Positions 49,734 to 59,931 of a stretch of 64,000 nt of DNA are shown here, in pieces. This DNA is from Variovorax sp. RA8 (GTDB lineage: Bacteria; Pseudomonadota; Gammaproteobacteria; Burkholderiales; Burkholderiaceae_C). How positions within the stretch are numbered: position 1 is the stretch's first letter; each line of letters begins with the position of its first letter. The DNA lies in assembly GCF_901827175.1 (NCBI RefSeq), contig NZ_LR594662.1:2790001-2854000 (forward strand). The letters are read 5' to 3'. Made by a program: the position numbers and the translations under genes. Below the pieces are notes generated by a model that was given only the letters and a program-made list of their open reading frames with translations, did not search any database and had not been told where the DNA came from.

Positions 49734-50650
49734 GCGGCTTCGAGCTCCGTGCGGGCCACCTCGCGCGGCGTACCGTCGTCATGGAAGAAGCGCGTTGCCA
49801 TGACCTGGCAGCGCTTGATGAGGCGCGGCTCGTCGGGCCGGTAGTCGGGAATCGCGTTGTGAATGGTGCCCATGTTGTCCCACATGAGCACGTCGCCGGT
49901 CTCCCATCGATGCGCATAGCGGTACTCGGGCCGCGTCTGGTGCGCGAAGAGGAACTCGAGCGCTTCGTCGCTCTCCTTCGGGTCCAGCTCGTTGATGCGC
50001 ACCGCATACCCAGGGTTGGCATACAGCACGCGGCGGCCGGTGATGGGGTGGCGCAGGAAGAGCGGGTGCGACACGGGCGGGCGGGCCGCGCGTTGGGCGG
50101 GGGTGAGTGGCGGGCGGGTGCTGCCGCGCTCCCGGCGCATCATTTCCCAGAACTTGTCGAAGTCGTGCAGCACCGTCATGCCGTCGAGCCGCTGCTTCCA
50201 TGCATCGGGCAAGCCTTCGTAGGCCGCGTGCATGTTGCAGAACTCGGTGTTCCCCAGGGGTCGACCGTCGCGATGGGGAATCCTGATGCCGTAGAGCACG
50301 TTGGTGAACGCGATCATCTTGTTGTAGGACATGTCGGTGTGCCAGTCCTGCCCGGCGTCGGACATGCCGATCGGCTTGCCGTTTTCAACGATGTTGGAGA
50401 GCACCATCACCTCGGGCATGCCGGGCTCCTGGTAGGCGCCGGCGACATTGACTTCGAGCCTGCCGAAGCTTGCCGAGAAGTCGCGCAGCTGCGCAGCGCT
50501 CAGTTCCTGCTTCGGATAGCTGAGCACGCCGTGGCGACCGAGCGCCTGCAGCAACTGCTCGAAGACCTCGGCCGAGAGCGGGCGCGAAAGGTCGAGGTCT
50601 TCGACGCGGGCACCGAGCGTTGCGCCAGTGGGAATGATGCGCATGGTCAT
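49730..50650 (-). CDS. TauD/TfdA family 2OG-Fe(II) dioxygenase
   Basis: The 306-residue dioxygenase cleaves or hydroxylates a small organic substrate with oxygen and 2-oxoglutarate. The iron ligands are predicted as His104 and Asp106 (DWHTDMSY) and His264 (DNMGTIHNAIPDY), with Arg276 or Arg280 for 2-oxoglutarate. LGARVEDLDLSRPLSAE is a TauD/TfdA opening. Substrates in the family include taurine, 2,4-D and other phenoxyalkanoates. Neighbouring maleylacetate reductase and FAH genes favour an aromatic or aryl ether substrate, which is inference. Confidence 0.87.
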   Translation of the reverse strand: MTMRIIPTGATLGARVEDLDLSRPLSAEVFEQLLQALGRHGVLSYPKQELSAAQLRDFSASFGRLEVNVAGAYQEPGMPEVMVLSNIVENGKPIGMSDAGQDWHTDMSYNKMIAFTNVLYGIRIPHRDGRPLGNTEFCNMHAAYEGLPDAWKQRLDGMTVLHDFDKFWEMMRRERGSTRPPLTPAQRAARPPVSHPLFLRHPITGRRVLYANPGYAVRINELDPKESDEALEFLFAHQTRPEYRYAHRWETGDVLMWDNMGTIHNAIPDYRPDEPRLIKRCQVMATRFFHDDGTPREVARTELEAA

Positions 50651-50695
50651 GGGTGGAGCTCCTTGTGTGTGGGGGTAGTTCGGTGGCCCGCCGGC

Positions 50696-51862
50696 TCAGT
50701 ACGCGGTGTCGAGCAGAGCGCGGATCTCGCGCTCACAGGCGACCGGGCGGGGGTTGTAGTAGAGGCCGCGCTCCCGCATCGTCTTGGCGGCGATGCGGTC
50801 GAGGTCTTCCCGCGGCACGCCGATGTCGCGCAGCCGGGTCGCAACGCCAGTGGCGGACTGCAGCTCGTGCAGCGCGCGCGCCAGCGCGCCGGCAGATGCG
50901 CCGGCGCCCAGCGCCGCTGCAGCGCGCGCCAGTGGCTCGGCCGCGGCATCGGCATTGAAGGCGACGGCGTGCGGCAGCATCACCGCATTGGCATCGCCAT
51001 GACCGGCGCCGGTCACCGCGCCGATGGCGTGACAGATCGCGTGATGCAGGCAGGTGCGGGCATTCACCAGCACAAGCCCGGACAGGTGTGCGGCATACAG
51101 CAGGGCCGCGCGCGCGCCGGCGTCGCGCGGCGCGCGATGCACGGCCGGCAAGGCCTGCGCGAAACGCGCCATTGCGTCGAGTGCGAGGGTCTCGGCCAAC
51201 GGCGATCGCTCCTTCGAATAAAGGCCCTCGATACAGTGGGCGAGCCCGTTCATGCCGGTGGCGCACATCAGCGAGGCGGGTATCTCGAGATTGGCACGCG
51301 GATCGATCAGCACCAGGCGGGCGGCGAGCTGCGTGTCCGTGAACAGGAGCTTGGCCCCGTCGTCGTCGCGCACGCCGAGCGAGACCGTCACCTCGGCACC
51401 CGACGCCGTCTGTGGAATCGCGACGATCGGCAGCTTGGGGGCGGCGAGGCGCGGCACGACCAGTGAAGCCGGTGGCGTGAAGCGCACCGCATGGTCGGCG
51501 AGCCGGCCGCCTTCGGCCATCAGCAGCGCGACCGCCTTGGCGGTGTCCGAGCTGCTTCCGCCACCGACGGCTATGAAGCCATCGACTCCGTCGGCGATCG
51601 ATTGCGCGGCGAGCGCTTCCACCAAGCCCACGCTGGAATGTGCGGGTACCGGCTCGGCCAGCACATGCGGCAAACCGTCCAGCGCGGCGATGACACGGGC
51701 GAACTGCTCGGAGCGCTGCATGCGCGCACCGCCCAGCACCAGAGGCCGCCCGATTCCGAGTTCCGCGAGTTCGGCGCGCAGGGCGTCGATGGCGCCTTCG
51801 CGAAGGACCAGCCGCGTGGCCGTGCCGCGGTGGGTGAAGGAGGCCGGCAGCATCGGATTCAT
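50696..51862 (-). CDS. Maleylacetate reductase/iron-containing alcohol dehydrogenase
   Basis: The 388-residue enzyme is of the iron-containing alcohol dehydrogenase fold, maleylacetate reductase type. It shows FIAVGGGSSSDTAKAVALLM (NAD-binding), IVAIPQTASGAEVTVSLGVR, MCATGMNGLAHCIEGLYSKE and CLHHAICHAIGAVTGAGHGD, where the His residues would bind the metal if present. Maleylacetate reductases feed aromatic-ring cleavage products into 3-oxoadipate. Its stop is 46 bases from the dioxygenase start; its start overlaps the NTF2-like stop by ATGA (51859-51862). Confidence 0.85.
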   Translation of the reverse strand: MNPMLPASFTHRGTATRLVLREGAIDALRAELAELGIGRPLVLGGARMQRSEQFARVIAALDGLPHVLAEPVPAHSSVGLVEALAAQSIADGVDGFIAVGGGSSSDTAKAVALLMAEGGRLADHAVRFTPPASLVVPRLAAPKLPIVAIPQTASGAEVTVSLGVRDDDGAKLLFTDTQLAARLVLIDPRANLEIPASLMCATGMNGLAHCIEGLYSKERSPLAETLALDAMARFAQALPAVHRAPRDAGARAALLYAAHLSGLVLVNARTCLHHAICHAIGAVTGAGHGDANAVMLPHAVAFNADAAAEPLARAAAALGAGASAGALARALHELQSATGVATRLRDIGVPREDLDRIAAKTMRERGLYYNPRPVACEREIRALLDTAY

Positions 51863-52302
51863 CCAGCGAAGGCGAAGGCCGCCACCATGCGTTGTTCCGC
51901 GATGCGCCAGTCGCAGTCCGTATCGCGGCGGAACACGGTGGTTGTGAGATTGAAGCGCAGCGGGCCGGGGCAGGATGGCACATCGCCGGGCTGCGCCGCG
52001 GCGGGATAGCGGTAGGCGGTCATGTAGGCCTCGACCTCTACCAATGCCCCCTGGCAGGCACTCACGTGGGCATTGGTGAGCACATGGCGGGTGTCGACGC
52101 CGGTCGGGCGGGCTTCCAGTGCCGCACGCACCGCGGCCTTGCCTTCGAGCCATTGCCCCTGGCGCAGCCAGCGGCAGTCGTCGGTGAACAGCTCGAGCAT
52201 GCGCTCATAGCGGCGCACGTCGAGCGCATGGAAGAAGACGTGCAGTTGCTGCGTCAGCTCAGCGAGCAACGGTGCGGCTTGTCGTGTGGGAACAGATGTC
52301 AT
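51859..52302 (-). CDS. NTF2/SnoaL-like protein (ring-hydroxylating dioxygenase beta-like)
   Basis: The 147-residue protein has the NTF2-like fold of dioxygenase small subunits and SnoaL proteins: QQLHVFFHALDVRRYERMLE and LFTDDCRWLRQGQWLEG, then RHVLTNAHVSACQGALVEVE. It could be a structural subunit without its alpha partner or a stand-alone enzyme; no alpha subunit gene is nearby. It is the first gene of the leftward catabolic operon, facing the LysR gene. Confidence 0.7.
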   Translation of the reverse strand: MTSVPTRQAAPLLAELTQQLHVFFHALDVRRYERMLELFTDDCRWLRQGQWLEGKAAVRAALEARPTGVDTRHVLTNAHVSACQGALVEVEAYMTAYRYPAAAQPGDVPSCPGPLRFNLTTTVFRRDTDCDWRIAEQRMVAAFAFAG

Positions 52303-52384
52303 GGGGCGGTTGTTGCGCTCGTCGGCGCGCTGGCGTAAGGCAAAGTCTAGGCACCGCCTTGCCCCCTGGCTCACCCTGTTCGAG

Positions 52385-52417
52385 AATCCAAGGTTTGCGA
52401 TTTGGAAACCTTGGATT
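52385..52417. promoter_or_regulatory. 12-bp perfect inverted repeat, likely LysR operator
   Basis: AATCCAAGGTTT (52385-52396) and AAACCTTGGATT (52406-52417) are perfect inverted repeats around GCGATTTGG. They sit in the AT-richer gap between the divergent catabolic operon (start 52302) and the LysR gene (start 52478), the usual position of a LysR recognition site. Confidence 0.65.
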
Positions 52418-52477
52418 GCATTGCCGACGGCCGCGAGGCTGGACAGCAACTGGAAAATAACCTCCGACGAACGCCCC

Positions 52478-53443
52478 GTGGATCGCCTTCGCTGCCTTCA
52501 AATCTTCACCGAGGTCGCCCGCTGCGGCAGCTTCGCGCGTGCCGCCATGCAGCTCTCGCTCTCGCGGGCGACGGTCACCAAGCACGTGGCCTGGCTCGAG
52601 TCGTCCATGGGTGCCCAGTTGCTCAAGCGCAGCTCGAAGCAGGTCGCGCTCACGGAGGCCGGCGCACGCGTGCTCGAAACAGGGCGCGATCTGCTCGAGC
52701 GCTACGAGGCGATCGAAGGGGAGGTGCGCGACGTCGTGCATCTGCCGCGCGGGGCGATCCGGGTGGGAACGCCGCCGTCCTTCGGCGCCTACCACCTCAT
52801 GCGGCTGATCTCGCAGTTCACGCATCGGTATCCGGACATCGAGGTTACCGTGGTGCACGATGACGGGCGCTCCGACCTCGTCACCGAGGCACTCGATCTG
52901 TCGATCCGGATCGCGCCCTCGCTCGAAGACGCGAGCTACATCGCCCAGTCGCTCATGAAGTCGCCGCAGGTGGTGGTGGCCTCGCCGGCCTATCTGAAGC
53001 GGCATGGCCGGCCCGCGACGGCCGCCGACCTTGCGCGCCACAACTGCCTGGTGCATATCGTCAAGTCGAGCGCCGGCGTCTGGAAGTTCGCCGGCGATCC
53101 GCCGCAGGAGGTGCGCGTTCGAGGTACGGTGCGCTCCAACCTGGGCGACGCCATCAAGCAGGCCGCGCTGCTCGGTACCGGCATCTCGCTCCATCCCTAC
53201 TACATGGTGTCGGAGGAGCTGCGCGCCGGTACGCTGGAGGCGCTGCTGCCTGGGTCGGTCCCCGAGGAACTCGACATCTACGTCGTGTTCTCGACCCGGC
53301 GCAATATGCCGACCCGCGTGCGGCATCTGCTGGAATTCCTCAAGGAGTGGTCGCGCCATCCACCCGACTGGGCCTTGCCCGCCGCGGCTGGCGCGACGCG
53401 TCCGAGGGCTTCGCGGACGCGGTCGCCGCCCGGTCCGACTTGA
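52478..53443 (+). CDS. LysR-family transcriptional regulator
   Basis: The 321-residue regulator starts at a GTG (52478; VDRLRCLQIFTEVARCGSFA), where the LysR winged helix begins. Reading further upstream would pass through the inverted repeat at 52385-52417 and add no family sequence. The helix-turn-helix is FARAAMQLSLSRATVTKHVA; the effector domain follows from about residue 90 (GAIRVGTPPSFGAYHLMRLI). It is divergent from the catabolic operon and is probably its activator, answering to a substrate-derived acid. The C-terminus has a short Arg/Pro-rich tail. Confidence 0.86.
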   Translation: MDRLRCLQIFTEVARCGSFARAAMQLSLSRATVTKHVAWLESSMGAQLLKRSSKQVALTEAGARVLETGRDLLERYEAIEGEVRDVVHLPRGAIRVGTPPSFGAYHLMRLISQFTHRYPDIEVTVVHDDGRSDLVTEALDLSIRIAPSLEDASYIAQSLMKSPQVVVASPAYLKRHGRPATAADLARHNCLVHIVKSSAGVWKFAGDPPQEVRVRGTVRSNLGDAIKQAALLGTGISLHPYYMVSEELRAGTLEALLPGSVPEELDIYVVFSTRRNMPTRVRHLLEFLKEWSRHPPDWALPAAAGATRPRASRTRSPPGPT

Positions 53444-53549
53444 GCCCGAGCTGGCATATCAGCGGACTCCACTGCGCCATCCCGGAACGCACGAGCCCTT
53501 CGAGCTCCTGCGCGCTGGAACCTGCCAGCTCGATGGATTCAGCCGCCTG

Positions 53550-54797
53550 CTAGGCCTCGAAGGCGCGCGCCAGCAGCGCCGCGAAGGTTTTCTTCGCATG
53601 GGCCAACGCCGCGTCCTGCTGGAGCGCGATGGCGTGCAGCGCCGCGATCCGCTGTGCGAAGGCCTCCTGCAGGTGCGCCGCCGGCACCATCACCCGGAGC
53701 GTGCGCAGCCGCTCCTTGGAGATGTTCGGCATCGAGGCGGCGGTTCCGCTCGCCAGCAGCTGCAGCCCCCTTCGCATGGCTGGCGCCCGCAGCAGCGCCC
53801 ACAGGTAGAGCGGGTGCACGCCCGCGTCCGGACGCAGGCGCAGCCGGAAGATCAGGTCGGGCAGCAGGATCCGGCCCCGGGTCTCCCACACATAGGCCGG
53901 CGTGCCCACCAGCTCCAGCGTGTTCTTGCGGCTGATCAGCAGGTCGCCGGTGCGCACCTCGTTGCGCGGGTCCGGCCGCTCGGACTCGGGCAGCGTCTTG
54001 TGGTCGGACTCGTCGTAGAGCGCGTTCTTCAGCGCGCTCAGGCGCAGCACGCCCCATTCGCCCTCGGTCTTCGGCCGGTCGTGGCAGCGCGGGCTCTTGC
54101 CGCTGTCGATGCCCTCGAGCATCTCGCCCAGCTTCACCAGGGGCCAGGCCTTCGGATTGCTCTGCGGGTCGCCGAACATGTCGTCCAGCAGGGCCGGCAC
54201 CATCAGCTCGGTGAGCTCGCGGCCCCGGCGCCGCAGGCGCACCATGCTGTCGGCGCAGGCGAGCAGGTCGACCAGGCGGCGCTGTCGGGCCAGTTCAGGC
54301 ACCGGGATGGCGGCGGCTGCCATGTGGGCGGTCGGCACGCGCTGCTGGCCGGCGGTGCCGGTAAGGCTGCGCTTGGCGGCATTGCGGAAGCGCTGCTGGC
54401 GCAGGAAGAAGTAGATCCATTCGGGCAGCACGGGCTCGCGGGCGCGCAGCACGTGGAACTCGGTGGAGCCGAAGCCGCGGCCCCCGGCCAGGTCGCGCGC
54501 GATGGCCACCTTGCCGTTCTCCATGCAGGGCGTGATCTTCGCGAAGAGGACGTCGCCCTCGGCAAAGGGGGTATAGCCCTTCCTCACCTCGCCGAAGGGC
54601 CGCGCCATGCGCTGGGCGATGGTGGCGCTGACCTCGTCCACCGCGGCCATCGGCACGAAGGCGACCTCGCTGTGCTCCTGCAGGCCGTGGTCCTTCGGCA
54701 ACCTGGGATTGATGTCACAGACCTCCCCCAGCGTGGCCATGCGGGGGGGCGGGTGTGTCGAATCACGTTGGCCTTCGGGCAGCCCTGCAATGCTCAT
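53550..54797 (-). CDS. hsdS: Type I restriction-modification specificity subunit S
   Basis: The 415-residue specificity subunit has two target-recognition domains (about residues 20-185 and 215-385). They open with MATLGEVCDINPRLPKDHGL and WPLVKLGEMLEGIDSGKSPR and are separated by helical spacers (ELARQRRLVDLLACADSMVR and VPAAHLQEAFAQRIAALHAI). The recognition sequence cannot be read from the protein. It follows hsdM by 38 bases and is convergent with the LysR gene. No hsdR gene is present. Confidence 0.88.
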   Translation of the reverse strand: MSIAGLPEGQRDSTHPPPRMATLGEVCDINPRLPKDHGLQEHSEVAFVPMAAVDEVSATIAQRMARPFGEVRKGYTPFAEGDVLFAKITPCMENGKVAIARDLAGGRGFGSTEFHVLRAREPVLPEWIYFFLRQQRFRNAAKRSLTGTAGQQRVPTAHMAAAAIPVPELARQRRLVDLLACADSMVRLRRRGRELTELMVPALLDDMFGDPQSNPKAWPLVKLGEMLEGIDSGKSPRCHDRPKTEGEWGVLRLSALKNALYDESDHKTLPESERPDPRNEVRTGDLLISRKNTLELVGTPAYVWETRGRILLPDLIFRLRLRPDAGVHPLYLWALLRAPAMRRGLQLLASGTAASMPNISKERLRTLRVMVPAAHLQEAFAQRIAALHAIALQQDAALAHAKKTFAALLARAFEA

Positions 54798-54835
54798 TGA
54801 ATAACTTCCCTGATCTTGTACCTGATCTTGTCATT

Positions 54836-56503
54836 TCACGGATCCAGCTCCGAGAGCAAGGCGCGCAACGTCTCGATCTCTTTCTCGATCTCGGCTTCGA
54901 TGGCGGCGAGTTCGTCGAGGAGCTCGCGCGGGTCCTGGTGTTCGATCTGCGAGGGACTCATCGGCCGGTAGCGGCTGGCCGAGAGACCGAAGTCGTTCGC
55001 GCGCAGCGCCGCGGCATCGGCGAACCACCATTTCTCGTGCCATTCGGCGGCCGGGTCGCGCGCCTGCCAGCGCGCCCATGCGGCCTCGCGCCCGATGAAG
55101 GCCTGCGCCAGCGCGGGCAGGTCGTCGGACTCGATAGGCGTGTCGTGGTTGGCGTCGAGCCGGTAGCCGTCGTCCTCGGCATGCAGGAACATCACCCGCT
55201 GCGTGCGGCCGCCGCGGCGGAAGAAGAGCACCGATGTCTTCACGCCCGAATAGGGCTGGAACACGCCGCCGGGCAGGCTCATCACCGCCTCGACGCAATG
55301 CTGCTCGATCAACTGGCCGCGCAGCTCGCGGTGCGCGATCGTCGAACCGAAGAGCACGCCCTCGGGCACCACCACCGCGGCGCGGCCGTCGGGGCGCAGG
55401 CTGTCGAGCATGTACTTGAGGAACAGCAGCTCGGTGGCGCTGGTGCTGCCGAGCTTCACCTCGTCGACGATGCGGTCCTTGTCGATGCGGCCCGAGAAGG
55501 GCGGATTCGCGAGCACGACGTGGAAGCCCTCGCCCGGCAGGCGCAGCCGGGTCTTGACCTTTTCGTCGAGGTGGGTCGTCAGGACGTTGCGCTGCAGGAT
55601 GCGCACATGGGCCAGGCCGCGTAGCGTGAGGTTCATGGTCGCCAGGCGGACCATCTTCGGGTCGACGTCGTTGCCGAAGAAGGTGCCGCGCTGCAGCGTG
55701 GCGAGTTGCGCGTCCGAGAGCAGGTCCCCCATGCCCCGGCGGTGCGTCTTGCCCTCGAGTTCGGCTTCCACGATGCTGCCCGGCGAGGAGTTGGCCAGCC
55801 GCATGTGGTTGTAGGCCGCGACCAGGAACCCCGCGGTGCCGGCGGCCGGGTCGTAGACGGTCTCGCCCACCTTCGGATCGATCATCTCGACGATGGTGCG
55901 GATCACATGGCGCGGCGTGCGGAACTGGCCCAGTTCGCCGGCCTGCTTCATCTGGCGCAGCACGTGCTCGAACAGGTCGCCCTTGGTGTCGGCATCGGCC
56001 TGGTCCAGGCGCAGGTCGCCGACCAGGCGCACGACCTGCGTCAGCACCGTCGGCTCGTCGATGCCCAGGCGCGCGCCGCGCATGAAGTCATGGGCCGAAG
56101 CCTCGCCGATCTCGGCGAAGAAGGGGAAGACCTCGTCGCGCACGAAGCGCACCAGCGCATCGCCCGACAGCGCCTCGGACCACCAGGACCAGCGGAAGCA
56201 GCTGCGCGGGATGCAGATCTGGCCGTTGTGCAGCACGGTCGGCGGCGGCATCCCTTCGCGCGCGCCCGGCACTTGCGCATTGGCGGGATTGCGCAGCTCC
56301 CATTCGCCCTCGAACAGGCTGCGGAACGGGACGTCGAGCACCTCGGCGCGCCTCCCGGCTTCGGCGTCGAGGCCCTGGACCAGGAAGAAGAAGAACAGGA
56401 AGCAGAGCTGTTCGGTGTTGCCGACGGGATCCGGATAGCCGCCGCCAAAGAGGTAGTCGCGAATCTGGTCGATCGACCGTCGCATGTCGGCAGTCAGGGG
56501 CAT
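54836..56503 (-). CDS. hsdM: Type I restriction-modification DNA methyltransferase subunit M
   Basis: The 555-residue N6-adenine methyltransferase has the HsdM N-terminal helical domain (NTEQLCFLFFFFLVQGLDAE). SAM motif I is DPAAGTAGFLVAAYNHM (residues 218-234), and the catalytic motif IV is NPPF (residues 333-336). The segment KQAGELGQFRTPRHVIRTIV is typical. It heads the hsdM-hsdS pair and is divergent from the aspartoacylase-like gene. All catalytic motifs are present, so methylation activity is expected. Confidence 0.9.
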   Translation of the reverse strand: MPLTADMRRSIDQIRDYLFGGGYPDPVGNTEQLCFLFFFFLVQGLDAEAGRRAEVLDVPFRSLFEGEWELRNPANAQVPGAREGMPPPTVLHNGQICIPRSCFRWSWWSEALSGDALVRFVRDEVFPFFAEIGEASAHDFMRGARLGIDEPTVLTQVVRLVGDLRLDQADADTKGDLFEHVLRQMKQAGELGQFRTPRHVIRTIVEMIDPKVGETVYDPAAGTAGFLVAAYNHMRLANSSPGSIVEAELEGKTHRRGMGDLLSDAQLATLQRGTFFGNDVDPKMVRLATMNLTLRGLAHVRILQRNVLTTHLDEKVKTRLRLPGEGFHVVLANPPFSGRIDKDRIVDEVKLGSTSATELLFLKYMLDSLRPDGRAAVVVPEGVLFGSTIAHRELRGQLIEQHCVEAVMSLPGGVFQPYSGVKTSVLFFRRGGRTQRVMFLHAEDDGYRLDANHDTPIESDDLPALAQAFIGREAAWARWQARDPAAEWHEKWWFADAAALRANDFGLSASRYRPMSPSQIEHQDPRELLDELAAIEAEIEKEIETLRALLSELDP

Positions 56504-56631
56504 GGGGGGAGGGGGCTCGAAAACATTTTGTTGTGGGCGCGAGTCTACGAGGCAAATGAGGGGGCGGCCGCAGCCCCGGCTGGAGCAAACTAAAGGACTC
56601 GTCTCACAACAGGCCGCAACGCCACTCTGCC

Positions 56632-57573
56632 ATGACCGCGATCCCTCTCCCGCGCCTCGAAGTCGTCCAGGGCGACCTCTCCGCCTACCGCCAGGGCAAC
56701 ACCGGCGTCGACTACGTCCACCGCTTCGAATCCGGCAAGCCGGGCCCGCATGTGCTGATCAACGCGTTGACCCACGGCAACGAGATCTGCGGGATGGTGG
56801 CCGCCACCCGTCTGCTCGACAGCGGCGTGCGCCCGAGGATCGGCACGCTCACGGTGAGCTTCGCCCATGTGGAGGCGTACAACGCGTTCGACGCGGAGAA
56901 GCCCTTCGAGAACCGGCAACTGGTGCACAACCTCAACCGCGTCTGGTCCGACGAGTGGCTGGAGGGCCCGGAGGACAGCCCCGAACTGCGCCGGGCCCGC
57001 GCGCTGCGGCCGGTGGTGGCCGCGGCCGACCACATCCTCGACCTGCACTCCACCAGCCAGGACGTGGTGCCCTTCTGGGTCTACCCGGCCTTCCAGCGCA
57101 ATGCGGAGGTGGCGCTGGCGATCGGCCGGCCCTCGGTGCACCTGGTGATGCCCAAGGGCCTGGGCTCGGGCACGCCGTTGATCCAGCACGGCCGCCATGG
57201 CGAGGACGAAGGCCCGGCCGGCGCGGCGCTGGTGGCCGAGTGCGGGCAGCATTTCCTGCAGGCCACGGCGGACATGGCGGTGGCGGTGACCTTCGATTTT
57301 CTGGCTCATTTCGGCCTGATCGAGCGCGAAGCCGCAGCGCCGGCGCCCGGGCCGCAGCGGCGCTTCGAGCTGCTGGAGACGCGCATGGTCAAGACGCCGG
57401 AATTCCGCTTCGTGCGGCCGCTCGTCGGCTTCGAGGTGTTTGCAAAGGGCGAGCTGATCGCCACCGATGGCGCGGAGGAGATCCGGGCCCCTTGCGACGA
57501 TTGCACGGTGCTGATGCCGGCGCGGGTGCCGATCGTGGGGCGGGAAGCGGTTTACCTGACGCGGCCGCTGTAG
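56632..57573 (+). CDS. Succinylglutamate desuccinylase/aspartoacylase family protein
   Basis: The 313-residue zinc hydrolase is of the M14-like aspartoacylase group. Predicted zinc ligands are His48 and Glu51 (THGNEICGM) and His139 (LDLHSTSQDVVPF). The catalytic Glu region would lie further on (VAECGQHFL). The family deacylates N-acylated amino acids or related amides. It is a single gene between hsdM (divergent) and glnS (convergent). Confidence 0.87.
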   Translation: MTAIPLPRLEVVQGDLSAYRQGNTGVDYVHRFESGKPGPHVLINALTHGNEICGMVAATRLLDSGVRPRIGTLTVSFAHVEAYNAFDAEKPFENRQLVHNLNRVWSDEWLEGPEDSPELRRARALRPVVAAADHILDLHSTSQDVVPFWVYPAFQRNAEVALAIGRPSVHLVMPKGLGSGTPLIQHGRHGEDEGPAGAALVAECGQHFLQATADMAVAVTFDFLAHFGLIEREAAAPAPGPQRRFELLETRMVKTPEFRFVRPLVGFEVFAKGELIATDGAEEIRAPCDDCTVLMPARVPIVGREAVYLTRPL

Positions 57574-57580
57574 CCGCCCT

Positions 57581-59380
<1,800 letters not shown>

Positions 59381-59451
59381 TTCTTCATTCTAGGTGGCGC
59401 CTCCGCGTCTTTACTTTCGGAAACATTCTTCACTTTGCGGTGTGAACCTCG

Positions 59452-59480
59452 TTGACAATTGGTGCGTTCAATACAGGCAT
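59452..59480 (+). promoter_or_regulatory. Possible sigma-70 promoter for the repeat protein gene
   Basis: A perfect -35 TTGACA (59452-59457) is followed after 17 bp by AGGCAT (59475-59480), a weak -10. The spacing is right and the stretch is AT-richer, but the -10 match is poor. Confidence 0.35.
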
Positions 59481-59516
59481 GGACGCAAGGCGTCCCCCTA
59501 ACAAGGAGTCCCAACC

Positions 59517-59852
59517 ATGAGCCTCACCCGTTCCACCTTTTTCAAATGGGCTGCCGCCGGCGCCGTCGCAGCGGGCGCGCTGTTCACCGCCGCTTCGGCC
59601 AACGCCCGCGGCGACGTGAGCTGGTCGGTCGGCATCAGCGCACCCGGCGTGGCAGTCGGCGTGGCGGCTCCCCCGGTGTATTACGCGCCGCCGCCCGTGT
59701 ACTACCGCCCGGCTGCCCCGGTCTATTACGCCCCGCCACCGCCGGTCTACTACCGTCCGGCCCCGGTGTATTACGGTCCGCCGCCCGCGTACTACGGCCC
59801 GCCGCGCGGCTACTACCGCGGGCACGGGCACCGGCACGGCCACTGGCGCTGA
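59517..59852 (+). CDS. Secreted Tyr/Pro-repeat protein
   Basis: The 111-residue protein has a signal peptide (FFKWAAAGAVAAGALFTAAS, cut near ANA) and a mature part with SWSVGISAPGVAVGVAAPP, then about eight Pro/Tyr-Tyr repeats (PVYYAPP, PVYYRPA, PAYYGPP) and a His/Arg-rich end (GHGHRHGHWR). It belongs to the small Pro/Tyr-rich exported proteins common in Burkholderiales; the function is unknown. AAGGAG lies upstream of the start, and a strong terminator follows. Confidence 0.75.
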   Translation: MSLTRSTFFKWAAAGAVAAGALFTAASANARGDVSWSVGISAPGVAVGVAAPPVYYAPPPVYYRPAAPVYYAPPPPVYYRPAPVYYGPPPAYYGPPRGYYRGHGHRHGHWR

Positions 59853-59889
59853 GCCCAGGCAGTCAAGATCGCCTGCTGTCACATGAAGG

Positions 59890-59913
59890 AACCGGCCTTG
59901 CGGCCGGTTTTTT
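59890..59913 (+). terminator. Rho-independent terminator after the repeat protein gene
   Basis: AACCGGCC (59890-59897), loop TTGC and GGCCGGTT (59902-59909) form a perfect 8-bp stem ending in a T-run (59908-59913). It is the clearest intrinsic terminator in the window, 37 bases after the stop codon. Confidence 0.88.
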
Positions 59914-59931
59914 CATGGGCTTCATGGCCGC

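Noticed and set aside
59680..59820. Repeats resembling a short array in the Tyr/Pro gene
   Set aside because: Units are in frame and code PVYY motifs; no unique spacers, so not CRISPR.
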